A stretch of 42,030 nt of DNA from a virus. The notes beneath the pieces are model-generated. The model was not told the DNA's origin. It did no database searches and saw only the letters and a list, made by a program, of their open reading frames with translations. Each line of letters begins with the position of its first letter. Position 1 is the stretch's first letter. This document shows positions 30,418-38,764 of this stretch, piece after piece. The translations under genes and the position numbers were made by a program. The stretch covers positions 1-42,030 of IMG/VR virus record IMGVR_UViG_3300008050_000104. One strand, given 5' to 3'.

Positions 30418-30597
30418 TTATCCGCGAGCGGCGAGGACACCCTTACGAATCTCATCAAGACTCTTCTTAGCTTCTTGGGCGACTTTGCGGAGGCGTGTGC
30501 CGGGGGCACCTGCTTTTCCAGAATCTACCTTCCCTGCGTCTTCGACGGCAGCTTGGAGGTTGGTGATGATAGCGTTCAACTGATCAGAAACAGACAT
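30418..30597 (-). CDS. Histone H1 (Hc1)-like small protein
   Basis: 59 residues from ATG at 30597 with AAGGAG upstream on the reverse strand. It reads SDQLNAIITNLQAAVEDAGK, then PGTRLRKVAQEAKKSLDEIRK. The A-G-T-R-x-R-K-x-x-Q-E-x-K-K core is the mark of the small Hc1/histone H1-like family of bacteria and phages (PF07432 by memory). Such proteins are helical hairpins that bind DNA. It lies between the two intergenic hairpins and the next reverse gene. Confidence 0.75.
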   Translation of the reverse strand: MSVSDQLNAIITNLQAAVEDAGKVDSGKAGAPGTRLRKVAQEAKKSLDEIRKGVLAARG

Positions 30598-30642
30598 TGA
30601 GATCTCCTTGTCTGGGTAGTGGGGAAGACCCCCGGAATGGAA

Positions 30643-30831
30643 TCAACGGAGGCGGTAGACTTCGGTACGGTATTCGACGGAAGGTTTGGGTGACGCCTTT
30701 TCTTGAGCCACCATCTCTTTCTCCCATTGTCGCGCACCCACCAAGGCCGCCTCCAAAGAAATGTAGGCGATAGGGAGTTCACCGTTGGCGGTGTCGGTGC
30801 TCCATCGAATCGCATAGACAGGGGGGTTCAT
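30643..30831 (-). CDS. Small hypothetical protein
   Basis: 62 residues. Its ATG overlaps the stop of the upstream gene (ATGA). It has NPPVYAIRWSTDTANGELP, then an ISLEAALVGARQWEKEMV helix and a short basic end. The strand-helix plan is like many phage small proteins of unknown function. It is coupled to the next upstream gene. Confidence 0.6.
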   Translation of the reverse strand: MNPPVYAIRWSTDTANGELPIAYISLEAALVGARQWEKEMVAQEKASPKPSVEYRTEVYRLR

Positions 30832-31148
30832 AGTTCGTCTTCTTCACGAACCAGATGGTTCATTCCGCTCTGCCGAGCGATGTCGTTAGCCAAGGCTCGC
30901 ATGTGTCGGATGAGCAAACCTACCTCGTAGGAAGTCTCGGGGGGACGCAGCGGAAGGTTCTCCCCTCCTCTACGCATGGCTTCAATATCTACGATGACGG
31001 CATTCCAGCCATAAGCATCGGTGCCCCAGATACCTTCGATGTACGCCACCGGATCGGTGTCGAGATCAGGTACTCCGTCCTTGCCCTCTCCGGCAAGGCG
31101 CAGGCGATGTTGGTCGAGGTCTATGACCTTTTTGGTGTCGTCAGCCAT
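30828..31148 (-). CDS. Hypothetical protein
   Basis: 106 residues from ATG at 31148 (GGGTGG upstream is weak). It reads DTKKVIDLDQHRLRLAGEG, an acidic DLDTDPVAYIEGIWG, then EAMRRGGENLPLRPPETSYE and a helix RHMRALANDIARQSG. No catalytic motif. It overlaps the downstream gene (ATGA) and follows the next upstream gene by eight bases. Confidence 0.6.
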   Translation of the reverse strand: MADDTKKVIDLDQHRLRLAGEGKDGVPDLDTDPVAYIEGIWGTDAYGWNAVIVDIEAMRRGGENLPLRPPETSYEVGLLIRHMRALANDIARQSGMNHLVREEDEL

Positions 31149-31156
31149 AGGCCACC

Positions 31157-31426
31157 CTACCCCGGTGGGGCGAGGATCGAACGTGCAAGGGTAAGCTGGT
31201 GGCCCTGCTCCGCCATGCGGCCCAACAGGAGGAGCAATCTCTCCTCCCCGGCGGCATCCCACGGTTCACTGGTTTTCTCCAGCAATCCGGGACGTTTGTA
31301 GACCGTGACAGGTGGTTCGTCCCTCTCCCCCGTGGCGTCACACGGAGCCACACACCAAGCCACCCGCTCTCCATTTGGGCCAATGGTCTCAAAGCCGATA
31401 CAATCACATGAGTATTTACGAAGCAT
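31157..31426 (-). CDS. Hypothetical Cys-containing protein, first of a reverse operon
   Basis: 89 residues from ATG at 31426. The N-terminus LRKYSCDCIGFETIGPNG and a later WCVAPCD give two Cys pairs, a possible zinc site. The C-terminal part is a Leu/Arg-rich helix (EERLLLLLGRMAEQGHQL). It heads the reverse-strand run of five small genes ending at 30.12 kb. Its promoter should lie in the 86-base divergent gap before 31513, but none is clear. Confidence 0.6.
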   Translation of the reverse strand: MLRKYSCDCIGFETIGPNGERVAWCVAPCDATGERDEPPVTVYKRPGLLEKTSEPWDAAGEERLLLLLGRMAEQGHQLTLARSILAPPG

Positions 31427-31512
31427 GGCCCCTCTTACCCGCCCGCACTCTTTTCCCACCCCCTTTCTCGGTACTCCTCCTATGTTTCGCTGGGGGGGGC
31501 GGAGGAGACTTG

Positions 31513-31740
31513 ATGCGACTCGACGGCCATGACCCCCACACTTTCCCTTACCGGGTAGCGACCCGGTGGGCTCTGGAGACCAGAGTGAAAGAAGCTGGGT
31601 GGGCCGGGAGCGGGTACGGGGGAACTCTGATCCCTTCTACGCTTCAAGACGGCGAGGCTTCGCGGATTGTTTCCCAAGGGGGCACCCTCCACGGATGGGA
31701 CAAGTATGTTCAACTGGTAGGTCAAATGAGGAGCCACTGA
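31513..31740 (+). CDS. Small hypothetical protein
   Basis: 75 residues. ATG 31513 is chosen because GGAGGAG lies five bases upstream. A longer reading from 31408 has no ribosome site and overlaps the divergent gene. It reads GHDPHTFPYRVATRWALETR, then GTLIPSTLQDGEASRIVSQG. Unrecognised. Its stop overlaps the SNase start (TGATG). Confidence 0.6.
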   Translation: MRLDGHDPHTFPYRVATRWALETRVKEAGWAGSGYGGTLIPSTLQDGEASRIVSQGGTLHGWDKYVQLVGQMRSH

Positions 31741-32123
31741 TGAGCGACACCCCCGAAGTCCCCACCCCTTATGTGTACCGAGCGTTGGTGCAGTCCGTTT
31801 ATGATGGGGACACCATCAGGGTAGACATTGATCTGGGTCTCTCTATTAAGGTCCATGCTTCCTGTCGGCTCTTGGGCATCGACACCCCCGAGATTCGCAC
31901 CAAGTCCGCTTCTGAAAAGAAGCTCGCTTATGAAGCCCGGGATCGTCTGCGTGAGATCGTGCTCAACCAATGGGTCACCCTTCATTCCGTAGCTAAACCC
32001 GACAAGTATGGCCGTCTTTTGGTAAAAGTGTGGTCGGATGAGTTTGGGTACATCAACAGCCTTCTAATCGACGAAGGTCTCGCTCGCCCCTATGATGGGG
32101 GCACCCGTTCTTCTTGGGGTTAG
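31740..32123 (+). CDS. Staphylococcal-nuclease-like (SNase/TNase) nuclease
   Basis: 127 residues, the length of a bare SNase domain. It has the metal-site SVYDGDTIRVDIDLG (19-33), the active loop CRLLGIDTPEIRT (42-54) with Arg43, Asp48 and Glu51, and KYGRLLVKVW (89-98) with Arg92. The catalytic Arg, Glu and Arg are all present. It ends with INSLLIDEGLARPYDGG. There is no signal peptide, so it should act in the cytoplasm, perhaps on host DNA or RNA. It is followed by the tail module. Confidence 0.88.
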   Translation: MSDTPEVPTPYVYRALVQSVYDGDTIRVDIDLGLSIKVHASCRLLGIDTPEIRTKSASEKKLAYEARDRLREIVLNQWVTLHSVAKPDKYGRLLVKVWSDEFGYINSLLIDEGLARPYDGGTRSSWG

Positions 32124-32144
32124 CACTCAATACCCCGTCTATAG
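32118..32144 (+). promoter_or_regulatory. Second recurring promoter-like motif, copy G
   Basis: GGTTAGCACTCA is followed by ATACCCCGTCTATAG. The GTTAGC-x-CTC-x-ATACCCC part matches copy F. It overlaps the SNase stop and precedes the tail tube candidate by about 35 bases. Confidence 0.4.
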
Positions 32145-32177
32145 CTGCCAACAAGCAGCACCTCTGGAGGCTCCATC

Positions 32178-32969
32178 ATGGCTACTGGCGACAACCTCGA
32201 TCTAAATCCGCAGAACGGAATACAGGGTTCCTCCCGACTCTATAAGTTCGGCACCTCTCCCAACACTCGTAGTGTTGTTACCCAGAAGGTGCGAGTGTTG
32301 GCTCCGGCCTATGGAGCGACTAAAGCGCAAACTCTTTTCCAGATTGGTGTTCTTTCCAACTTCGGTCCTTCGGAGTCTCGTAGCATCGAGCCGGTTCGCG
32401 GGATCGGTTTCGGTGACATCATCGCCGAACTCGTGCCGGGCAACACCGAGCCGATGACGGCTTCGGTCGAGCGCACCATGCTTTACCTCTCCAACTTGTG
32501 GCAGTCTACGGGCTACGCTTCCGGCGTTTCTGGTCCTGTGCGTTCTTTGCGCCACCATCGTTGGCCCTTTGATGTGCAGCAGGAGATTGTGTTCTCGGTT
32601 ATCGCTGACCATGGCGTTCCGGGTGCTACCGGTGACGGTAAGTTCTCCAAAAACGGGTTCAACCAGACAAGCGGTGCCATCGACAGTCTTGAGTACAGCG
32701 GCAACCTCGGCGGAGGTGGCCCCTACGGTAAGGACAACAAGCCCGGCTCGCACCAGATCCTCATCACCTACTACGAAGGTTGCTGGTGGGGTGATTGGAG
32801 CACGAGCTTCCAGAAGGATACGGCTTTGGTCATGGAGTCGGGGACAATGACGATCACTGACGTACACGACTTCTCCGAGGTCCAGTACGGTGAGTTCCTT
32901 GCTACGGGTAACGATCCAAGTAACGATCAGTTCTCCTCCAACATCTACAACGCAGCCACCTTCACTTGA
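32178..32969 (+). CDS. Tail tube protein candidate
   Basis: 263 residues from ATG 32178 after GGAGG. It is strand-rich with no catalytic motif (NTRSVVTQKVRVLAPAYG, GPVRSLRHHRWPFDVQQEI, GTMTITDVHDFSEVQYGEFL). The position is directly before two chaperone-position genes and the tape measure, as for major tail tube genes in contractile phages. A strong hairpin follows the gene, and its own promoter-like motif precedes it, as expected for a highly expressed protein. The family is not recognised by motif, only by position and shape. Confidence 0.55.
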   Translation: MATGDNLDLNPQNGIQGSSRLYKFGTSPNTRSVVTQKVRVLAPAYGATKAQTLFQIGVLSNFGPSESRSIEPVRGIGFGDIIAELVPGNTEPMTASVERTMLYLSNLWQSTGYASGVSGPVRSLRHHRWPFDVQQEIVFSVIADHGVPGATGDGKFSKNGFNQTSGAIDSLEYSGNLGGGGPYGKDNKPGSHQILITYYEGCWWGDWSTSFQKDTALVMESGTMTITDVHDFSEVQYGEFLATGNDPSNDQFSSNIYNAATFT

Positions 32970-32980
32970 TTTCTTGACCC

Positions 32981-33006
32981 ACCCCGCTGGATGACTCCAG
33001 CGGGGT
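32981..33006 (+). terminator. Perfect hairpin after the tail tube candidate
   Basis: Stem ACCCCGCTGGA/TCCAGCGGGGT with loop TGAC, 11 perfect base pairs. No T run follows, so it may protect the 3' end or partly terminate rather than stop all transcription. Confidence 0.6.
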
Positions 33007-33056
33007 AGAGTCTCCCATCGTGGTACTGAAACACCAGAACCAGATGGAGGACTCTG

Positions 33057-34235
33057 ATGTTGGATCTCACTTCACTCAAGCAGGCTTTTGAACCTCTCTC
33101 CCAAGTGGGGAGAGATGAGAAGACCTTTGACGTAGAGGGGACCACCCTCACCCTCCGCCCCCTGCTTCCCATGGAGGAAGTGCAGGTCCAGCGGTTTGCT
33201 GCCTCGGTACTGGATGAGATTCAGGGGCAGGAGGGTCTCTCCAATCAAGACCAGATGAGCCGTGCAGCGGCCATGGACTACTTCGACCGCTTTCGGATTG
33301 AGGTCATCGCTTACTCGGTGATTCAGGTGGATGACACCGACCTCCGGGAAGTCGAGCGCATACCCACGGGAGAGGTGTTGGATAACGGCACTCCGGTTCA
33401 GGTGCCCCGCACTATCGCGATGCGCGGAATCGTTCAGACATGGTCCCGGGCCATGATCACCGTTTGTTTTGCCAAGTACGGGGATCTCGTACAGGGGATT
33501 GCTGATCGTGCAGACAAGTTGGTGAGCCAATCTCTCGCCGATCTCGATGCCGAGATCGAAAGGAGCGAGAAGCGGCTGGAGGAACTCAAGGCTGACCGGG
33601 AAACCCGAGCCAAGGGTGATCCCAGTGTCACTTCGATGCAGATCACGCAGCTTGTTCAGGCCGGAAATGAAATGCAGGCTGACCTCAAACGAGCCGCTGC
33701 CAAGGCTGAAGCCGAAAGGATGGCGGCACAGGCTCCTGCTCCGGAACGGAAGTCGGTTATCCCTGCCGCTTCCCCACCTCCTTCTACCCCTTCTTATTCA
33801 ATGCCTCCTCAAGAGGAGGAGACCTTCCCTCCCCCTGCGGCAGCAGGGGCACCGTTGGAAGACATCCGATCTTCCTTTGAGGACGGGGAAGATGCCGAAG
33901 TCATCGCCGCCGAAGAGGGGCGTATTCTGGAAGCGCAGCGACGCGCCGCAGCCGCCTCCCGGCAGAAAGTGGCGGAGCCGACTCCACCCCCCCAACCAAC
34001 GGAGCCGACCCCACCTCCCCAACCAACGGAGCCGACCCCACCTCCCCCACCCCAAGACCTTCGTGACCCGCTCTCCCAAGCCCAGCCCGCTGGTAGTATC
34101 GAGGGAGTGGATGCGTACCGCCTCCCCGCCGAGGAGATGAGTCCCCGTGGGCGCAAGGGAAAAGCAAAGGGGAAGAAGGGAAGCCCGCCCCCTGCCGACA
34201 CGACTTTGAATCCCAACTTTAAGCCCAACTCCTAA
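33057..34235 (+). CDS. Tail-assembly (chaperone-position) protein with Pro-rich repeat
   Basis: 392 residues from ATG 33057 after GGAGG. Residues about 1-180 resemble a tail assembly chaperone: KTFDVEGTTLTLRPLLPMEE, then VQRFAASVLDEIQG. The DAEIERSEKRLEELKADR helix follows. From about 250 the protein is low-complexity, with three 9-residue EPTPPPQPT units and a basic end (GRKGKAKGKKGSPPPADT). The place between tail tube and tape measure supports the chaperone role. I see no clear slippery site between it and the next gene. Confidence 0.6.
   Translation: MLDLTSLKQAFEPLSQVGRDEKTFDVEGTTLTLRPLLPMEEVQVQRFAASVLDEIQGQEGLSNQDQMSRAAAMDYFDRFRIEVIAYSVIQVDDTDLREVERIPTGEVLDNGTPVQVPRTIAMRGIVQTWSRAMITVCFAKYGDLVQGIADRADKLVSQSLADLDAEIERSEKRLEELKADRETRAKGDPSVTSMQITQLVQAGNEMQADLKRAAAKAEAERMAAQAPAPERKSVIPAASPPPSTPSYSMPPQEEETFPPPAAAGAPLEDIRSSFEDGEDAEVIAAEEGRILEAQRRAAAASRQKVAEPTPPPQPTEPTPPPQPTEPTPPPPPQDLRDPLSQAQPAGSIEGVDAYRLPAEEMSPRGRKGKAKGKKGSPPPADTTLNPNFKPNS
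33975..34053 (+). repeat. 27-base tandem repeat, three copies
   Basis: Units starting GAGCCGAC at 33975, 34002 and 34029, nearly identical, in frame with the chaperone-position gene. They encode EPTPPPQPT. Confidence 0.85.
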
Positions 34236-34246
34236 GTAGGTGAGCG

Positions 34247-35476
34247 ATGGATCGGGAGGCTCTTGAAAAAGAGGCCGCCGAGAAAGCTCTCCTTGAAGAA
34301 GCAGACCGGCGCAGACCCTTATACAAGGATGTAGAAGACCTCATCACTCCGGGGTTTTTGACGCATACCTTGGTCGTGGATGGCGTTTCGATAGTCTTCC
34401 GGTCATTGGACGGCACGCGCACCATTCCGATGCTTCACCGTCTTGATGGTGCCAACGGTTTGGATTGGAAGCGGTGGTATATCGCCACTTCTGTGTGGAT
34501 GATTGATGGCTTCATCATCGACGGCACCCCCCGGGGAAACGATGCCTACTATGTGTTTCACACATGGGCTAAAAACCTGCGCTACGAATGGGTCGAAGCT
34601 CTCTTTGCCACCGTCATTGGCATCCGCAATCGAGTGGCAAGGGCGCTCAAGATTGTAGAAGCCTACTCATGCGAAAAGTTCTCCCGCTCACTGTGGCACA
34701 CCAAGCCCCCCCTTAGCGGTGAGCCGACTCTTATCCAACGGTTGTGGGACGCCCATAACCGTGGCCAAGATGACTTTGAAGCAGAGAACAACCAGTGGGG
34801 TCACACTATTGCTCTGGTGGGATCAATGTCCGGCAAGGGGGCGAAGTCACTTCGCAAATCCATCGAGAAATGGGAGCGAAGCCGGGAAGACCGTCGTCGT
34901 CGGGTCATTGAAGATGCGGTGAACTGGATCATTCAAGGGGAACGCTCGGAACAAGCCCCTGTTTTCATCAAAGTGGGCGACACGGAGTACGAGGTCCCCA
35001 AGGTCCATGCGTCCCAGACCGTGGACGAGATGCAAGAGGAACTGATGCGTGCCATGCGTGGGGAGAAGGACTACCACGACATGGTGGTGGACGCATACAA
35101 GGCCCACAGCATGGCCATCAAGAAAGAGCGGGAAGACGAACGCAGGGCCGCTCTCCGAGATGCTTTGGCGGAGCGGATGCAGGAAGGGTTGGAGGGTCAA
35201 ACCTCTCTCGTCGGGTACACGGCGGAGCAGTTGCGGGAACTCAACCCCGAGGTGCTTCAGCGGCGTACTACCCATGAGGCTCAACCAGCGGGGCACGATC
35301 CGGCCTTCGACCGTTACATCAGCACGGAAATCAAACCGGGCTGGCTCGGTGCCCAAGGACGCCCCGAAGCTGCCGATGCTGGGCCAACTTCGGCCCCCGA
35401 CAGCGGGGCAGAGAACAAGGGTCCTGAATCCCTCCAAGACAAAATCAGCCGAAGGAAACCCACGCTCAAGTCATAA
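34247..35476 (+). CDS. Hypothetical tail-module protein
   Basis: 409 residues from ATG 34247, 11 bases after the previous stop. The N-terminal 160 residues form one domain (GVSIVFRSLDGTRTIPML, then KRWYIATSVWMIDGFIIDG). A charged helical part (RKSIEKWERSREDRRRRVI) and a disordered Pro/Gly end follow. It lies just before the tape measure, a place where many phages encode an extended chaperone or tail-assembly factor. No firm family name. Confidence 0.6.
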   Translation: MDREALEKEAAEKALLEEADRRRPLYKDVEDLITPGFLTHTLVVDGVSIVFRSLDGTRTIPMLHRLDGANGLDWKRWYIATSVWMIDGFIIDGTPRGNDAYYVFHTWAKNLRYEWVEALFATVIGIRNRVARALKIVEAYSCEKFSRSLWHTKPPLSGEPTLIQRLWDAHNRGQDDFEAENNQWGHTIALVGSMSGKGAKSLRKSIEKWERSREDRRRRVIEDAVNWIIQGERSEQAPVFIKVGDTEYEVPKVHASQTVDEMQEELMRAMRGEKDYHDMVVDAYKAHSMAIKKEREDERRAALRDALAERMQEGLEGQTSLVGYTAEQLRELNPEVLQRRTTHEAQPAGHDPAFDRYISTEIKPGWLGAQGRPEAADAGPTSAPDSGAENKGPESLQDKISRRKPTLKS

Positions 35477-35510
35477 TCTCTCTATGGGTGTCCGAGGGTA
35501 GGAGAACTCC

Positions 35511-36167
35511 ATGTCCGTAACTACAGCAGTTGGCCTCGACTTCATGGTGAATAGCATCACCGGGCAAGCCGATCTCCAGCGCGTCATTCAACAGGCGACT
35601 GCGGGTGGTGCGGCTAAAGGTCTGGGCGGTGCCATTGAGGACACCCAGAAGATGATTGAGGCCAAATACGGAAGGGCCTACACCAACGCCTTGAAGGTCG
35701 GTGCGAAGCAAGAAGCAGATCAGCTTGAAAACCACTTCAAAACCCGCCAGAGAAAGATTGAGGCCGAAACCGCTCTGCTTCTGAAGGCGAATGAGAAAGT
35801 GGAGGCGTACAAAGACCGTGCCGACTCCAATCGAACCAAGAAGCGGTGGAAGGCAGAGCAGAAGCGACTGCAAGACTCCATCCGGACGCAACAGGTGGCC
35901 CAAGAGAAGCTCGTCCAGACCCAAGAGGACGCCCAAGAACGCATGGTTGATCTCATGGATCGAGGGATGCAGCAGGCGGCCGACAATCTGGAGACCCGAA
36001 CCGAGAAGATTGGTAAGGGCTTCGGGGCCACGCTGGAAGGCATCTTTGCCAGCGGTGGCAGTGTTGACCCTTCCCAGATGCTCAAGAGTGCCGGAGGAGG
36101 ATTGAAGGAAGCCGCTCCCGGTTTGGTGGCGAAGGGCGGCAAATGGCCGGTAGCAGCAACAAGATGA
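35511..36167 (+). CDS. Tape measure N-terminal part (separate frame)
   Basis: 218 residues from ATG 35511 after GGAG. A long coiled coil runs through it: KTRQRKIEAETALLLKANEK, KRWKAEQKRLQDSIRTQQ and onward to LKEAAPGLVAKGGK. The last residues run out of frame (WPVAATR). The next gene begins 25 bases before this stop, in the -1 frame, with its membrane/spanning part. The join KGGK to MAGSSNKM would make one continuous tape measure, so this is either a separate subunit or the first part of a frameshifted one. Confidence 0.7.
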   Translation: MSVTTAVGLDFMVNSITGQADLQRVIQQATAGGAAKGLGGAIEDTQKMIEAKYGRAYTNALKVGAKQEADQLENHFKTRQRKIEAETALLLKANEKVEAYKDRADSNRTKKRWKAEQKRLQDSIRTQQVAQEKLVQTQEDAQERMVDLMDRGMQQAADNLETRTEKIGKGFGATLEGIFASGGSVDPSQMLKSAGGGLKEAAPGLVAKGGKWPVAATR

Positions 36168-38761
36168 TTGCCATGCTCGGCAAGGGGGCGATGGCCCTTG
36201 GTGCGGCTGCTGGGGCGATTGCCGGGGTGGTGGCCGGTCTCGCAGCGGTTGTGGCTGTCTTTGGGATGGCTTACGGGCGAGCCAAGGACATGAACAAGGC
36301 GCTGCTGGAATCGGGTTCGGCGATGGACATTGTGGGGGGAGGCAGCACTTCATTGGGGAGGGGGCTTGCGAATCTCCGACAAGCCTCACAAAATGTGGCC
36401 ACGAGTCTCCGGGTGACCAATGATGAAGTGACAAAGATGCTGGGGTCTTTTAATGAGGTGGGGCTTACCTTCCGTGAGATGCGGCAGTATGCGAGCTTCG
36501 CCCATGATGACTTGACGGCCTACACCGCAGTCGCCCAGCAAGCCATCAAAGCCTCCACAGCTTTTGGGGTGCAAGGGGAAGAAATAGCCTCTTTCACCAA
36601 CATGCTTTTCCGAGACATGGGTCAGAACTTCTTAGGGGTTCAAGAGGCCTTGGGGGGCATCTTCGGGTCCGCCCAGCTTGCCAACATGTCCATGCGGGGG
36701 TTCTTCACTTCTATCAATGAGGCGACCTCGGCCATGGCGTTGATGAACTTCCGCATGGAGGACACGGCAGAGCTTCTTATCGCCATGACAGACATATTGG
36801 GGGAAGACATGGCCAAGGAAATGACCAAGTTCAGTGGCCGGTTTAGGGACATGGGCCACACTGATCGGATGCGCTCTGTGATGACTGCGGGGAGTTCGGG
36901 CCGGGCCGTGGTGGGGGCTATGGCCGAGAGGCAGACCGATAACTTCTTGGCTGATCTGAGAACTGCTGTCGGAGGAAAGGGGGCGATGGGTGCCCTCAAG
37001 AGCATGGGTCTTCTCAAAAACGGCAAGTTGGACGTTGGCGGCCTCAAGGGAGCCGAACTTGGGCGAATCCAAGAGATTGTGGCTTCCGCAGCGGGAGAGG
37101 GCGGCGAAGCGATTGCGATTCGCCTCGGGAAGCTCTCCCGAGCGCAGCGAGGCACCCGAGAGGGCGCGACTCTGGGCCAGCGGGCTACCGCTCTCGGGCA
37201 GGCGGATGATCTGGGCGAGTTGGCCTACGGCTTCGTGGAGGCAGCCTCAATCCTCGGCGATAAAACCGTCGGCGAAATGGAGAATCTGGACAGAGCCACC
37301 TACGAGAGCGTCACGGGACGTTCCGGAGGTGAGCTTGAAGCGATGATGGATATTTCCAACCGTATGGCGGCCCGAATCGCTCGGGACCGGGGGGTGGAGG
37401 CAGACTCCATCACTGCGGAGGACATCGCCGTGGCTATTGCGAAGGGTGATATGCACCTATCTTCGACGGATAAGGAGGCGTTGGAGAAAGCCCGAGAAGC
37501 ATCTCTCCCCGAGATGGAGAAGATCGCCCGTCAGCAGTTGTTGGAGATCACCAGTATTGGTCAGACTCTCAAGAACAAGATCGGCGGGATGCTGGAGAAA
37601 GTCTATGCGGTCATCACATGGTGGGCCGGGGATGAGGTGGATACGTCGGAGATAGACAAGTTTATGGAGTCCTCGCAAGCCTACGCAAAAGACGCCGCAG
37701 CAGCAAGGGAGGCGTATGAAAAGTCGAGCGGAAAAGACTTCCAAGCGGAGGCGAAGGAGGCCCTCAAGCAACGCGGCATTACCGACGACACGACCGGCTT
37801 CGATGACCTGCTTGCCGCAGAAACGAAGAAAGTACAAGTGAAAAGACTTGGCAGCGTTATCCATCGGGAGCAGATCGCGGAGCAACACCAAGCTGGATAT
37901 ACGGCTGCGTTGGCAGGCACCTCCACCGACAGTGCCATAGCGGGAGTCCGGTACGATCAACTGAAGGCAAGCGACACCAAGGCCGGTCGGATTGTTGGCA
38001 AATATGACCGCTCGGATTTCACGGACGTTGAATCTTACAACCGATTCGGCCGCGCATCAGCGGCAAAGGCCTCCGGGGAAATCGGGCTTCAGGACGCGAT
38101 GGGCAACAGGATGGGCGGTGGCGGGCGCAGCGGAGGCGGAGGGGGCGCACTGTTAGGCGTTGGCGCATTTATGAGCGAGATGGTGAACTGGATTCCGGGT
38201 GTCAGTTGGGGCGAGGCCGAAGGCACCAAAGAAGACAGCGATCTTCTGGAAGGTGCTCTCTACAGCGCCTCGCAAGAGCAGGCCAGCGAGGTGGTGGAAG
38301 GAGGCAAGAAGAACACCGCAAAGATGGTAGACACGACGAAGATGACCTCAAAGCAGATCATCGAGGCCATCAACGCAGGCAACAGAGACATGGCTCTGTC
38401 CCAGATCGCGGGGGCTACCGGCAAGGGCGTCGGCGCGATTCAGAAGATGAGCAAGACGGAACTGCGAACGGCCATGGGGGCTGTCACCGATGCCTCCCCG
38501 GCGGCCAAGGCCGCTTTGCAGTTCCGTCTCGCCCAGCTTGAGCAAGGAGTAGAGGACTTCGTCTATCGGGGTGGGTCCAACGGGGGGCGCATCACTCCTA
38601 TTAACCGAGCCGACGAGTTCCTCGGAATGAAGCCCGGAGGGGCCATCAGTCAAGCCATGGGTGGCCGAGGAGTGGTCAACAACTTCTACATCAACGGGAA
38701 CAACCCCAATCAGATTGTCTCTGTGGTGCGGCGAGCCGTCAAAGCGGCTCTGGGGAACTGA
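36143..38761 (+). CDS. Tape measure protein, main part
   Basis: 872 residues from ATG 36143. Residues 8-45 are a strongly hydrophobic helix (ALGAAAGAIAGVVAGLAAVV), followed by helical repeats such as ASQNVATSLRVTNDEVTKM. A Gly-rich region (MGGGGRSGGGGGALLG) precedes the end. The C-terminus VVNNFYINGNNPNQI, then a helix RRAVKAALGN, is typical of tail tape measures. The protein would set tail length and be packed inside the tail tube. It overlaps the upstream reading frame by 25 bases; its own ribosome site is weak (GAAGGGCGG). Confidence 0.8.
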   Translation: MAGSSNKMIAMLGKGAMALGAAAGAIAGVVAGLAAVVAVFGMAYGRAKDMNKALLESGSAMDIVGGGSTSLGRGLANLRQASQNVATSLRVTNDEVTKMLGSFNEVGLTFREMRQYASFAHDDLTAYTAVAQQAIKASTAFGVQGEEIASFTNMLFRDMGQNFLGVQEALGGIFGSAQLANMSMRGFFTSINEATSAMALMNFRMEDTAELLIAMTDILGEDMAKEMTKFSGRFRDMGHTDRMRSVMTAGSSGRAVVGAMAERQTDNFLADLRTAVGGKGAMGALKSMGLLKNGKLDVGGLKGAELGRIQEIVASAAGEGGEAIAIRLGKLSRAQRGTREGATLGQRATALGQADDLGELAYGFVEAASILGDKTVGEMENLDRATYESVTGRSGGELEAMMDISNRMAARIARDRGVEADSITAEDIAVAIAKGDMHLSSTDKEALEKAREASLPEMEKIARQQLLEITSIGQTLKNKIGGMLEKVYAVITWWAGDEVDTSEIDKFMESSQAYAKDAAAAREAYEKSSGKDFQAEAKEALKQRGITDDTTGFDDLLAAETKKVQVKRLGSVIHREQIAEQHQAGYTAALAGTSTDSAIAGVRYDQLKASDTKAGRIVGKYDRSDFTDVESYNRFGRASAAKASGEIGLQDAMGNRMGGGGRSGGGGGALLGVGAFMSEMVNWIPGVSWGEAEGTKEDSDLLEGALYSASQEQASEVVEGGKKNTAKMVDTTKMTSKQIIEAINAGNRDMALSQIAGATGKGVGAIQKMSKTELRTAMGAVTDASPAAKAALQFRLAQLEQGVEDFVYRGGSNGGRITPINRADEFLGMKPGGAISQAMGGRGVVNNFYINGNNPNQIVSVVRRAVKAALGN

Positions 38762-38764
38762 TAG

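Noticed and set aside
31408-31512. Upstream start for the small gene at 31513 with a lipoprotein-like N-terminus
   Set aside because: No ribosome site at 31408; it would overlap the divergent gene's start, whereas GGAGGAG stands before ATG 31513.
36120-36167. Programmed -1 slippery heptamer in the tape measure
   Set aside because: No X-XXY-YYZ heptamer is present at GGC-GGC-AAA-TGG; a shift remains possible but is not supported by a known site.
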